A DNA stretch of 64,000 bases. Source: Aliivibrio sp. 1S175 (GTDB lineage Bacteria > Pseudomonadota > Gammaproteobacteria > Enterobacterales > Vibrionaceae). The stretch covers positions 67,260 to 131,259 of the forward strand of contig NZ_MAJS01000013.1 of assembly GCF_001690985.1 (NCBI RefSeq). The letters run 5' to 3'. The notes beneath the pieces are model-generated. The model was not told the DNA's origin. It did no database searches and saw only the letters and a program-made list of their open reading frames with translations. Shown one piece after another: positions 25,834-34,790 of this stretch. Numbering within the stretch: position 1 is the stretch's first letter; each line of letters starts with the position of its first letter. A program made the translations under genes and the position numbers.

Positions 25834-27984
25834 TTAAAGCTGAGCGAACGATCCATTCCATGTGTATGTATTGCCACCAAATTCAACCGAATGCAGCGCT
25901 TGCTGTGCGTCTTCAGCTTGGTTTGAAATACCGTAATGGTAAGTATTGCCAGAAGTCGTTTCAATGCGAATAACGGTACCAATAGGGTTGTGACCCACCA
26001 CTGAAACTGCTTTTACTAACCCACGAGCACCAACAGACGCTTCAATAGATTCGTTAAAGTAACCATGTGTTTCTAATACGGATGCAAATACGTGATTTTG
26101 GCCTGATTGGCGTAAAATCAATGCAGGCTCACTCTTTAAGTTAAAGTCAGGATCATTTGCGCCAGTACGAGCAAAAATTACCTCACTACCCTCTACTGCA
26201 CTTGTTACTAAGCTGTAGTAGCTGCTGTCATGTAACCAGCTGACTAAAGAACTGCCTTCTACTTTACCTGAGCCTACGTTCCATAGGTGCTGATACCCAT
26301 TATCTTCGCCCAAAGGTCTCAATGTACTTTCAACTTGATAATCGAAATCGGTACGGATGATTTGGCCTGAATGGTGAACAGGTAAATCATAGTCATGCTC
26401 TGCATCTGCTTCAATGCGGTACACATCAATCACCAATGGCTTTTCAAACTCAGGGAGATCCGCAAGGATGATACTGCGTTGCATATCTACGCCAGTATAG
26501 TAATCAGAAATCGTGCCGCTCATGCCTTGCAGCGATTGATCATCAGCAATAAAGAAATGCTTCTGACCAAACTTTGATTCTGCCAGCGCGGTATCAAAAT
26601 TGTTCTGTGTTTTCTGATCAACCGTTACAGTGTTGTGAGCAACTGTCTGCTTACAATAGGTTTTATTTTCAGGGATATAACGACCACCAAATTTAGGCTC
26701 TACGTTTACCCAACGACCAAAGCCGTAATCGTGCAAGACTTCATGACCACGGTTAAACACACTTAGGTGTAAACCATCGTAGTGACCGTGATCTAACGCT
26801 GAATGGTATTGGTGATCAGAACCGTGCTGACCAAACCAAATTAACGCCATGGTATCGTCGTCTTTTTCATCACGGTGACGAAGAATGCTTACGCCGCCTT
26901 TTTCACCTTCTGGGCCATCAGTAACAAATAAGCTACCCCAGTTAAATGGTTTGATTTCATCAGCCTGTTCAACCGCATTTGATAATGTTTGACCTGAACT
27001 ATGAACCCAAACATCTTGTTGGTGATCAGCCATTCCAAGTAACGTTTCTGTTTGCTCATAACGGTGATAACACACCGATGTTGCCATGATAACGCCTTCA
27101 TCGTTGATAGAAATCGTTTTCGATGAATCGTTCAGTGCTGGTAATGTTCCGTCAGGGAATGCCGTTTTAAAGACAGAGTAAGATGTCGTTTTAATCACTG
27201 AATCATTAAATTCATAAATACCAATTTCAGGCTGACGACGTTCAATCGCTTCAGCAAACAAGTAAATTGGACGCAGTGAGAAACGGTGGTAATAAGGACC
27301 TTCCATGTAGTAACCATCAGGCGAAAACAGTTGGTCAAGTTGTGCTAAGAAGCCACCACTCACTTTGTCCATTTTCAAACCATATAACGCTTTATCTACT
27401 GATTCTTGGTCATTGATTGCGTAACCACAAATACCAACCGCTGCAACCGCCCATAGACCATGGTTGTGTACGATATCGAAATCGTGCGCGTAAGTTACGA
27501 CGAACATTTCAATCATTTGCTTTAGAAGATCATCTTCGATTAAGCGCTTTTGTTCTTCTGAAATCGTGTGGTAAATACAGCTGTACGCACAAGAGGCATA
27601 AAGCATCCACATATTTTCATTCAATGTCTGGTGGAACAGTTTACCTGGAGGATTAGAATCAAGGCTAACATTGCTTTCAAGCGTTGGGTACACCGTTGCA
27701 TACGCCGTTAGCATATCAACAATGTAATCACGATATTTACTTTCTTCTGTAATCAAAAACAAACGACCAGCAAGATCCATATGGATGTAGTTTTGCTTAT
27801 GACGGTTATGTTCGTAACCACCACCTTCGCCGTGCCCCGGAACTTCAATACCTACTTCTGCCATGTAAGCATCTGTTTGTTTCATATCACGAGTAAGGGC
27901 TTTTCCTAACAGGCTATCCTTGCCAAGTTCTTTACGAAGCTCAGCGGCTTCATCAAAATTCAGTAAAAGTGGTTGATAGCTCAT
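25834..27984 (-). CDS. Oligoalginate lyase, polysaccharide lyase family 17 (second of pair)
   Basis: A 716-aa protein with an N-terminal alpha-toroid alginate-lyase domain and a C-terminal heparinase II/III-type beta-sandwich. HNHG with Asn174-His175 and the GPYYHRF motif with Tyr231 match, at a constant offset of 27, the Asn201-His202 and Tyr258 active-site residues of Saccharophagus Alg17c. PL17 exolyases split oligoalginate into unsaturated monouronates that rearrange to DEH. No signal peptide is visible, so it should act in the cytoplasm after uptake. It starts two bases after the stop of the paralogous gene upstream, so both are on one transcript. Confidence 0.9.
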   Translation of the reverse strand: MSYQPLLLNFDEAAELRKELGKDSLLGKALTRDMKQTDAYMAEVGIEVPGHGEGGGYEHNRHKQNYIHMDLAGRLFLITEESKYRDYIVDMLTAYATVYPTLESNVSLDSNPPGKLFHQTLNENMWMLYASCAYSCIYHTISEEQKRLIEDDLLKQMIEMFVVTYAHDFDIVHNHGLWAVAAVGICGYAINDQESVDKALYGLKMDKVSGGFLAQLDQLFSPDGYYMEGPYYHRFSLRPIYLFAEAIERRQPEIGIYEFNDSVIKTTSYSVFKTAFPDGTLPALNDSSKTISINDEGVIMATSVCYHRYEQTETLLGMADHQQDVWVHSSGQTLSNAVEQADEIKPFNWGSLFVTDGPEGEKGGVSILRHRDEKDDDTMALIWFGQHGSDHQYHSALDHGHYDGLHLSVFNRGHEVLHDYGFGRWVNVEPKFGGRYIPENKTYCKQTVAHNTVTVDQKTQNNFDTALAESKFGQKHFFIADDQSLQGMSGTISDYYTGVDMQRSIILADLPEFEKPLVIDVYRIEADAEHDYDLPVHHSGQIIRTDFDYQVESTLRPLGEDNGYQHLWNVGSGKVEGSSLVSWLHDSSYYSLVTSAVEGSEVIFARTGANDPDFNLKSEPALILRQSGQNHVFASVLETHGYFNESIEASVGARGLVKAVSVVGHNPIGTVIRIETTSGNTYHYGISNQAEDAQQALHSVEFGGNTYTWNGSFAQL

Positions 27985-27986
27985 TA

Positions 27987-30155
27987 TTATTTCTCCTGCT
28001 TAATCGTATTTTTTTCTAATGAAGACGTTTCTAGCGAATAGAAGCCTGTCCAACTGTATGATTTTCCATTTAATTCTACGGTGTGCGCGGTATTCTCTGT
28101 TGCACCAAACTGATTACTTATCATCACCGTTACATTAGAGTGTTCTGTCTGAATTTCAACAACCGACCCTACTACTGTGTGACCAATAACCTGAATATTT
28201 TTTACCACGCCGCGAGCATTAACAGATTGCTCAAATTCTTCGTTGAAATAGCCGTGTGTTTCTAGCACTGATGCAAATAACGTTGATGGACCTTTACTAC
28301 GAAGAATAAACGCGGGTTCACTGCGCAAGTTAAAGCTTGGATCATTCGCACCGGTACGAGTAAAAATCACTTCATTGTTAGCATTCGAGCTTGTGCCTAA
28401 CCATGTGTAGTAAGTATTGTTTTGTAGCCAACTAACCAGAGCAGTATCGCTTACTGCACCGCTTGCCACATTCCACAAGTGTTGGTAACCAAAATCACTG
28501 CCTAACGTATTCAGCTCTTTGTTTGCTTGATACTCAAAGTTAGTACGTACTATCTGACCTTCATACTGGTGAGAGTAATCGTATTGATGCTCTCCTTCAC
28601 CAACAACGCGATAAAGATCAAGCAACAGTGGCGATTCAAGTTCATCAAGCTTCAACATAAAGACGCTGCGTTGCATATCAAGACCATCATAATGATCATT
28701 AGCAAATGCGCTCATACCATTAATACTTGGATCTTCTACTTTAAAAAAGTGAGGTAAGCCATGTACTTTATCTGCACGTTCAACATCAAAGTGGTTTTGG
28801 CATTGCTCATCAACGGTAACTGCATTATGAGCAATGGTTTGACGAGCGTACGATTTGTTTTCATCAAGGTAACGACCGCCAAATTTAGGCTCTACGTTTA
28901 CCCAACGACAAAAACCATATTCACGCAACACTTCTTGGCCGCGATTAAAGAAGGTAATACCCAACGTGTCAAAATTACCATGACCCATACCATGTTGACC
29001 GTAATTCATAACAAGTTGAGATACATCGCCTTTTTTATCCTGCATACGGATAAAGCCTTGTGCGCCAAAGTGACCATCAGGGCCTTCATTTAGCTCAACA
29101 CTCGGCCAGAAAGGCATATTAATTTCATGATTTTCTGACGCTTTTTCATACGCTTTTGATAATTCTAAACCACAAGCGTGCATCCAAACACGGTCTTGTA
29201 TTTTTGCCATGCCTAAGATATTTTCATCAAGTTCATAGTGCTTGCTGTAAACACTCACTGCCACCTGAACGCCCATGTCCGTGATACCCATAGTACGAGA
29301 TGAGTCATTTAATGCAGGGAACTCACCATTTGGGTATGCGGTTGAAAGCATTGCTTGTACTGTATTGCCAATCACTTGCCCTTTGAAGTTATAAATATCA
29401 ACTTCAGGCATATGACGGTGGATAACCTCAGCAAATACACACGTTGGACGAATCGCGTAACGATGGTAATAAGGCCCTTCCATGTAATAACCAGAAGGAG
29501 CAAACAATTCAGATATTTGCGCTAAGAAACCGCCAGTTTCGTTACGTTCAATGCCATAAACTGACATATCTAAATATTCACGCTTACCAATTGCTAAACC
29601 ACAGATACCGACAGCAGCTACCGCCCAAATACCGTGGTTATGAATACGGTCAAAGTCGTGTGCGTATTTAACGGTAAACATATCAAGCATTGGCTCAAAG
29701 ATACGCTCTACAACCGTATTTCGCTCTTCTTCTGTCATGGTTGATGCAACACAAGAATAAGCAAGGCTAGTAAATAGTAACCAACAATGTTCATTTAAGA
29801 TTTGGTGAAACAAACGACCCGTTGGATTTGTGTTTTTTTGTACATGGAAGTCAAATGTTAGGTATTTATCTGCATAAATTGCTAATAACGCTTTCACGAA
29901 ATTGGCGTATTTCTCATCTTTAGTGACAAGAAACAAACGGCCAGCAAGGTTCATATAAGTGTAGTTTTGTTTGTGGCGATTATGTTCGTAACCACCCGCC
30001 TCTCCGTGACCAGGAACATCTAACGGAAGCTGCATAAATGCATCAACATCTTTTTTATGCGCTTCAATGGTGTTACCCATTAAAGTAGAACGCCCAACTT
30101 CTAGATGAAGTTGCTCTATTTCGGCATCCGTAAGTAAAATTGGTTGTGTAGTCAT
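27987..30155 (-). CDS. Oligoalginate lyase, polysaccharide lyase family 17 (first of pair)
   Basis: 722 aa from the ATG at 30155; the in-frame TTG at 30179 would add eight residues without a better ribosome-binding site. Same architecture as the downstream paralogue: alpha-toroid with GHGEAGGYEHNRHKQNY and HNHG (Asn173-His174), then GPYYHRYAIRP, and a heparinase II/III-like C-terminal half. No signal peptide, hence cytoplasmic. Keeping two divergent PL17 enzymes in tandem suggests division of labour between M- and G-rich oligomers. An operator-like site lies 75 bp upstream, mirroring the site 74 bp before the divergent kdgF. Confidence 0.9.
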   Translation of the reverse strand: MTTQPILLTDAEIEQLHLEVGRSTLMGNTIEAHKKDVDAFMQLPLDVPGHGEAGGYEHNRHKQNYTYMNLAGRLFLVTKDEKYANFVKALLAIYADKYLTFDFHVQKNTNPTGRLFHQILNEHCWLLFTSLAYSCVASTMTEEERNTVVERIFEPMLDMFTVKYAHDFDRIHNHGIWAVAAVGICGLAIGKREYLDMSVYGIERNETGGFLAQISELFAPSGYYMEGPYYHRYAIRPTCVFAEVIHRHMPEVDIYNFKGQVIGNTVQAMLSTAYPNGEFPALNDSSRTMGITDMGVQVAVSVYSKHYELDENILGMAKIQDRVWMHACGLELSKAYEKASENHEINMPFWPSVELNEGPDGHFGAQGFIRMQDKKGDVSQLVMNYGQHGMGHGNFDTLGITFFNRGQEVLREYGFCRWVNVEPKFGGRYLDENKSYARQTIAHNAVTVDEQCQNHFDVERADKVHGLPHFFKVEDPSINGMSAFANDHYDGLDMQRSVFMLKLDELESPLLLDLYRVVGEGEHQYDYSHQYEGQIVRTNFEYQANKELNTLGSDFGYQHLWNVASGAVSDTALVSWLQNNTYYTWLGTSSNANNEVIFTRTGANDPSFNLRSEPAFILRSKGPSTLFASVLETHGYFNEEFEQSVNARGVVKNIQVIGHTVVGSVVEIQTEHSNVTVMISNQFGATENTAHTVELNGKSYSWTGFYSLETSSLEKNTIKQEK

Positions 30156-30229
30156 ATTCTTTTTCACCCTCAATCTCAATAAAGAGTATCTAATTTCTAT
30201 ACGTTAACTAAATTATCAAACTTCATATA

Positions 30230-30240
30230 AAGTAATACAA
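30230..30240. promoter_or_regulatory. Putative alginate-regulon operator of the PL17 operon
   Basis: On the minus strand TTGTATTACTT, 75 bp from the first PL17 start. Confidence 0.55.
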
Positions 30241-30380
30241 TATTAGCTTTAGTAACACCTTAGCGTTATCAAACAATGATGACAATCACACAAAACAATA
30301 TAAACAACTGATTTTAAATGATATGAATTTTGTAACAGGTCATTAAATAATCGTAAACATCGAGAGTAAGTAAATTCTTA

Positions 30381-30396
30381 TTTGATTCACATCACA
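30381..30396. promoter_or_regulatory. Candidate CRP-binding site upstream of kdgF
   Basis: TTTGA-TTCACA-TCACA, matching TGTGA-N6-TCACA with two differences in the left half and a perfect right half. It ends 15 bp before the kdgF operator, a common arrangement for activator plus repressor. Confidence 0.45.
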
Positions 30397-30410
30397 CAAA
30401 ATAAACTATA

Positions 30411-30421
30411 TTGTATTACAA
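30411..30421. promoter_or_regulatory. Putative alginate-regulon operator of kdgF, perfect palindrome
   Basis: TTGTATTACAA, a perfect TTGTA-n-TACAA palindrome, 74 bp upstream of the kdgF start. Confidence 0.65.
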
Positions 30422-30494
30422 ATTAAATTATTAGCTTATAGTTCTTCCCATCGAAACAATAAATTTAGTTGATACCTTCATTAGGAGAAGCGTT

Positions 30495-30830
30495 ATGAAT
30501 AATTTTTTTAAATTACAAGAAAACCCGTGGGAAGAACTAGGTGGCGGCATCAAACGCAAAATTGTCGGCTATACAGATGAACTAATGGCTGTTCATTTAT
30601 GCTTTGATAAAGGTGCTATCGGTGCTCCTCACTCTCATGAAATCCATGACCAAATTGGTTATGTCGTTAGTGGTAGTTTTGAAGCTGAAGTTGATGGCGT
30701 GAAGCATGTACTTACTGCGGGTGATGCTTATATTGCTCCTAAACATTTTATTCATGGTGCCGTCGCCCTTGAACAAGACAGTATTTTACTTGATATGTTT
30801 TCACCAGCACGCGAAGATTTCTTAAAATAA
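30495..30830 (+). CDS. kdgF: KdgF, unsaturated uronate linearisation protein (cupin)
   Basis: A 111-aa single-domain cupin. His46, His48, Gln53 and His87 form the metal site expected for KdgF, and Asp100, Phe102 and Arg106 occupy the catalytic tail region. KdgF speeds conversion of 4,5-unsaturated monouronates, released by PL17 lyases, into linear ketonised DEH. It therefore sits logically between the divergent lyase operon and the reductase. AGGAG precedes the ATG at a good distance. kdgK follows after 34 bp, so this is the first gene of a kdgF-kdgK-eda operon. Confidence 0.92.
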   Translation: MNNFFKLQENPWEELGGGIKRKIVGYTDELMAVHLCFDKGAIGAPHSHEIHDQIGYVVSGSFEAEVDGVKHVLTAGDAYIAPKHFIHGAVALEQDSILLDMFSPAREDFLK

Positions 30831-30864
30831 CCACTAGCGCAACCTCAGTTGCTAAGGTAAGCAT

Positions 30865-31803
30865 ATGACATCATTAAACATAGCGATCATTGGCGAGTGC
30901 ATGGTTGAGCTACAGAAAAACGAAAATGGGCTTAAACAAACATTCGGTGGTGATACATTAAATACGGCGCTTTATTTATCGCGCTTAACCAAAAGCAAAG
31001 GCGTTAATGTCAGTTATGTAACGGCATTAGGCAATGATCCTTTTAGTCTTGATATGCTAGAAAAGTGGAACGCCGAAGGGATCAATACGGATCTTGTTAC
31101 TCAGTTAAATAGCAAACAGCCTGGTCTGTATTACATCGAAACCGATGATACGGGTGAGCGCACTTTCCATTATTGGCGTAACGATGCCGCAGCTAAATAT
31201 CTGTTCGACCAAGAAAATACTGCACAGCTTTTAGATCGCCTTTTTTCTTTTGAGGCTATTTATCTCAGTGGGATCTCTATCGCTATCCTCACTGATAACG
31301 GACGTCACGTACTGTTGGCATTTTTAGAGCAATATAAAGCTCAAGGCGGAAAAATTCTGTTTGATAATAATTACCGACCTAAACTTTGGAGCGACCAATC
31401 TGAAGCCGTGTCATGGTATTTAAAAATATTAGCGCTTACAGACACTGCATTACTTACTTTTGAAGATGAACAAGCCCTTTACGGTGATGAACATCTTGAG
31501 CAGTGCATTGAAAGAACGTCAAAATCGGGTGTTAATGAACTCATTATTAAACGAGGAAGTAAGGATTGTTTAGTCGTACAAAACGATAAAGCAAATTATG
31601 TAGCCCCTTACCCTGTAGAGAAAGAAACAATCATTGATACAACAGCCGCTGGTGATTCATTCAGTGCAGGCTTTTTAGCAAAACGTTTTTGTGGCGGCAA
31701 CGCGCTTGAAGCGGCGTATGCAGGACACGTTGTGGCTGGCACTGTGATCCAATATAAAGGCGCCATCATTCCAAGTGATGCCATGCCTGATTTATCTTTA
31801 TAA
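30865..31803 (+). CDS. kdgK: 2-keto-3-deoxygluconate kinase (PfkB family)
   Basis: A 312-aa ribokinase/PfkB-type kinase. The N-terminal GECMVELQKN and GGDTLNTALYLSRL segments bind the sugar acid. The C-terminal signature DTTAAGDSFSAGFL carries the catalytic aspartate and anion hole. KdgK phosphorylates 2-keto-3-deoxygluconate at C6 using ATP, giving KDPG for the aldolase encoded next. Length and motifs fit E. coli KdgK. AAGGTAAG lies just ahead of the ATG. The intergenic gap to eda is about 75 bp without a terminator. Confidence 0.92.
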   Translation: MTSLNIAIIGECMVELQKNENGLKQTFGGDTLNTALYLSRLTKSKGVNVSYVTALGNDPFSLDMLEKWNAEGINTDLVTQLNSKQPGLYYIETDDTGERTFHYWRNDAAAKYLFDQENTAQLLDRLFSFEAIYLSGISIAILTDNGRHVLLAFLEQYKAQGGKILFDNNYRPKLWSDQSEAVSWYLKILALTDTALLTFEDEQALYGDEHLEQCIERTSKSGVNELIIKRGSKDCLVVQNDKANYVAPYPVEKETIIDTTAAGDSFSAGFLAKRFCGGNALEAAYAGHVVAGTVIQYKGAIIPSDAMPDLSL

Positions 31804-31879
31804 TTTTTAATGCGTTACCTAAATAAGTATTCAGATTTAGGTGCGTGTCGTTAATCAAATTCAACATGAGAGTGTAATC

Positions 31880-32503
31880 ATGACAACCTTAAATGAACAA
31901 CTAGCAAGTCTTAAAGTTATCCCTGTAATTGCAATCAATAAAGCGGAAGATGCCATCCCTCTTGGCCGTGCATTAGTTGAAAATGGCATGCCATGCGCAG
32001 AAATCACGTTTAGAACACCCTGTGCAGCAGAAGCCATCCGTGCTATGCGTGATGAGTTCCCTGAAATGCTGATTGGGGCTGGTACGATCTTAACCAATGA
32101 ACAAGTTGACCAAGCAATTGAAGCGGGTGTGGACTTTATTGTTAGTCCTGGTTTCAACCCACGTACAGTCCAGTATTGTTTAGATAAAAAGATGCCTATC
32201 GTACCTGGTGTAAATAACCCAAGCTTGGTTGAGCAAGCAATGGACATGGGCTTGCGTACACTGAAATTCTTCCCTGCCGAAGCATCAGGTGGTGTCGCTA
32301 TGCTTAAAGCATTAACCGCGGTTTATCCTGTGCAATTTATGCCTACTGGTGGCGTAAGTTTAAAAAATATTGATGACTACCTTTCTATTCCTGCTGTTTT
32401 AGCTTGTGGTGGCACTTGGATGGTCCCAACAAACCTAATTGACGAAGGAAAATGGGAAGAATTAGGTGAATTAGTGCGTGATGCTGTTGCTCGTGTAAAC
32501 TAA
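31880..32503 (+). CDS. eda: KDPG/KHG aldolase
   Basis: 207 aa from the ATG at 31880; the upstream GTG/ATG-like extension at 31841 is foreign to the family. A class I aldolase TIM barrel with the catalytic Glu in PCAEITFRT, and the Schiff-base lysine in RTLKFFPAEASGG, followed by PTGGVSLKN for phosphate binding. It splits 2-keto-3-deoxy-6-phosphogluconate into pyruvate and glyceraldehyde-3-phosphate, the last step of alginate catabolism. Last gene of the kdgF operon. Many vibrios have another eda elsewhere for the Entner-Doudoroff pathway, so this one is probably the alginate-dedicated copy. Confidence 0.92.
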   Translation: MTTLNEQLASLKVIPVIAINKAEDAIPLGRALVENGMPCAEITFRTPCAAEAIRAMRDEFPEMLIGAGTILTNEQVDQAIEAGVDFIVSPGFNPRTVQYCLDKKMPIVPGVNNPSLVEQAMDMGLRTLKFFPAEASGGVAMLKALTAVYPVQFMPTGGVSLKNIDDYLSIPAVLACGGTWMVPTNLIDEGKWEELGELVRDAVARVN

Positions 32504-32535
32504 TAAAAAATTAACAAATTCTTACTATTTATCAG

Positions 32536-32556
32536 GCGAGCCAATGGCTCGCTTTT
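32536..32556 (+). terminator. Terminator of the kdgF-kdgK-eda operon
   Basis: GCGAGCC (32536-32542) pairs with GGCTCGC (32546-32552) over a 3-nt loop, then TTTT. Confidence 0.8.
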
Positions 32557-32661
32557 GTTATATTACCTCCGTAAACTATTCTGCTTATTTTATCTTACCC
32601 ATTTTCTACTCTTCATACTTACATCAAACTCTTTAATTTATAAAAATAGGACACCACCCAT

Positions 32662-32672
32662 TTGTATTACTA
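32662..32672. promoter_or_regulatory. Putative upstream operator of symporter 3
   Basis: TTGTATTACTA, two mismatches from the full palindrome, 148 bp upstream of the second site. Two sites at this spacing could allow DNA looping by a dimeric or higher-order GntR regulator. Confidence 0.45.
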
Positions 32673-32809
32673 TATAAATTAAAAGCAAGTATTTATCCAA
32701 AATAAAAATAGACTCTAAGCAATTGAAATTATTAGGGTAATATTAAATCATAAGATTATTCATTTATTAACATTAAAAAACATACGTTTCAGATCACGAT
32801 AAAGACATA

Positions 32810-32820
32810 TTGTAGTACAA
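32810..32820. promoter_or_regulatory. Putative operator of symporter 3, perfect palindrome
   Basis: TTGTAGTACAA, a perfect palindrome, 62 bp before the ATG at 32883, matching the 60-63 bp spacing at the other two symporters. Confidence 0.65.
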
Positions 32821-32882
32821 ATAAAATTTAAACAAGGTAATCTAGATATCAGTTAATTATGATACTTAAAGGGCTGAAAAAA

Positions 32883-34649
32883 ATGACTATCGATACTCTT
32901 GTTGTTCTCGCCTACTTCTTCTTCTTAATCGCAATTGGTTGGATGTTTAGAAAGTTTACAACCTCTACTAGTGATTACTTTAGAGGGGGCGGCAAAATGT
33001 TATGGTGGATGGTTGGTGCAACCGCTTTCATGACACAATTCTCAGCATGGACGTTTACTGGAGCCGCAGGACGCGCTTTCTCCGATGGTTTTGTTATTGT
33101 AATTCTGTTCTTAGCCAATGCATTTGGTTATTTCATGAACTACATGTACTTCGCTCCAAAGTTCCGTCAACTACGTGTTGTGACTGCAATTGAAGCAATC
33201 AGACAGCGTTTTGGTAAAACTTCAGAGCAATTCTTTACATGGTTCGGTATGCCAGACAGCTTAATATCTGCGGGGATTTGGCTAAATGGTTTAGCCATCT
33301 TTGTTGCTGCTGTATTTAACATCCCAATGGAAACAACCATCATCTTTACCGGTGTTGTATTAGTAATCATGTCGGTAACGGGGGGTTCTTGGGCCGTTGT
33401 TGCTTCTGACTTCATGCAAATGTTAGTTATCATGGCAGTGACGATTACCTGTGCTGTTGCCGCTTACTTTCACGGTGGTGGTATCACAAATATTGTCGAT
33501 AACTTCCAAGGTGACTTCATGTTGGGGAATAACCTCAACTACGTAAGTGTATTCGTACTATGGGTTGTCTTCATCTTTGTAAAACAATTCGGTGTAATGA
33601 ATAACAGTATCAATGCTTACCGTTACTTATGTGCTAAAGACAGTGAAAATGCTCGTAAAGCCGCTGGTCTTGCTTGCATCCTAATGGTTGTTGGTCCTCT
33701 TATTTGGTTCCTTCCACCTTGGTATGTAAGTGCATTTATGCCTGATTTTGCATTAGAGTACGCGTCAATGGGCGATAAAGCCGGTGATGCAGCTTATTTA
33801 GCATTCGTACAAAACGTGATGCCAGCAGGGATGGTTGGTCTATTAATGTCAGCGATGTTTGCAGCAACGATGTCTTCTATGGATTCAGGTTTAAATCGTA
33901 ACGCTGGTATTTTCGTAATGAACTTCTACAGCCCTGTTCTTCGTAAGAATGCAGAGCAAAAAGAGCTCGTTATTGTAAGTAAGCTAACGACGATTCTAAT
34001 GGGTATAATCATTATTGCGATTGGCCTATACATTAACTCGTTACGTCACTTGAGCCTATTTGATATTGTAATGAACGTGGGTGCGTTAATTGGTTTCCCT
34101 ATGCTTATTCCAATCTTCCTAGGTATGATTGTTCGTAAAACACCAGATTGGTCAGCTTGGACTACATTGATTGTCGGTGGTTTCGTTTCTTACATCTTTG
34201 GTATTTCTCTACAAGCAGAAGATATTGAACACCTATTTGGTCTAGAACAAAATCTAACAGGGCGTGAGTGGGCAGATCTTAAAGTTGGCTTAAGCTTAGC
34301 AGCACACGTAATCTTCACTGGTGGCTTCTTCTTAGCAACTCAATTCTTCTATAAACCTTTATCAGCTGAACGTGAGAAAGAAGTTGATACATTGTTTACT
34401 AACTGGAACACACCACTTGTTGCTGAAGGTGAAGAACAACAAAACTTAGATACAAAACAACGCTCTATGCTTGGTAAGCTTATCAGCACAGCAGGTTTTG
34501 GTATCTTAGCGATGGCATTAATTCCAAACGAACCAACAGGTCGACTACTCTTCCTTCTATGTGGTTCAATCGTATTAAGTGTTGGTATTCTACTTGTAAA
34601 TGCGTCAAAAAATGGGGCTAACCCAAAAACAGTTGCTACTAATGACTGA
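32883..34649 (+). CDS. Sodium:solute symporter (SSS), probable alginate-oligomer/uronate transporter 3
   Basis: 588 aa from the ATG at 32883; the ATG at 32859 would add eight residues and breaks the operator spacing shared by the family. The protein is clearly paralogous to the permeases at 2881 and 5102, with SDYFRGGGKMLWWMVGATAF and FAATMSSMDSGLNRNAGIF, but more diverged. For example, GVMNNSINAYRYLCAKDSEN replaces the S-I-T/N-NNMLNSYRYLAAKDS stretch. Three non-identical copies suggest different oligomer sizes or monomer types. The operator at 32810 links it to the same regulon. It ends in an asparagine-rich tail before a strong terminator. Confidence 0.85.
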   Translation: MTIDTLVVLAYFFFLIAIGWMFRKFTTSTSDYFRGGGKMLWWMVGATAFMTQFSAWTFTGAAGRAFSDGFVIVILFLANAFGYFMNYMYFAPKFRQLRVVTAIEAIRQRFGKTSEQFFTWFGMPDSLISAGIWLNGLAIFVAAVFNIPMETTIIFTGVVLVIMSVTGGSWAVVASDFMQMLVIMAVTITCAVAAYFHGGGITNIVDNFQGDFMLGNNLNYVSVFVLWVVFIFVKQFGVMNNSINAYRYLCAKDSENARKAAGLACILMVVGPLIWFLPPWYVSAFMPDFALEYASMGDKAGDAAYLAFVQNVMPAGMVGLLMSAMFAATMSSMDSGLNRNAGIFVMNFYSPVLRKNAEQKELVIVSKLTTILMGIIIIAIGLYINSLRHLSLFDIVMNVGALIGFPMLIPIFLGMIVRKTPDWSAWTTLIVGGFVSYIFGISLQAEDIEHLFGLEQNLTGREWADLKVGLSLAAHVIFTGGFFLATQFFYKPLSAEREKEVDTLFTNWNTPLVAEGEEQQNLDTKQRSMLGKLISTAGFGILAMALIPNEPTGRLLFLLCGSIVLSVGILLVNASKNGANPKTVATND

Positions 34650-34672
34650 TTAATATCAAAATCCCTATAATC

Positions 34673-34708
34673 AAAAGCCTTGCAGCTCCTAGCAAGGCTT
34701 TTTTTTTG
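34673..34708 (+). terminator. Terminator of symporter 3
   Basis: AAAAGCCTTGC (34673-34683) pairs perfectly with GCAAGGCTTTT (34692-34702), followed by a long T run. It marks the right border of the alginate locus. Confidence 0.92.
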
Positions 34709-34790
34709 ATATAACATTGTGTTAATAATAGAGGTAACTAATCACGCTATAATTAGCTTTCTATACTCTTTGTTTAATGATGGACTATTT

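Larger units (their letters stand above)
30156..30494. promoter_or_regulatory. Divergent control region of PL17 operon and kdgF-kdgK-eda operon
   Basis: 339 bp with mirrored elements: operators at 30230 (leftward) and 30411 (rightward), a CRP-like site at 30381-30396 before kdgF and a weaker one (minus-strand TGTGA-TTGTCA-TCATT) near 30277-30292. This looks like the main switch of the cytoplasmic pathway. Confidence 0.6.
32557..32882. other. Promoter region of symporter 3
   Basis: About 325 bp of AT-rich DNA holding two operator-like sites (32662 and 32810). No coding feature was seen. Confidence 0.55.
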
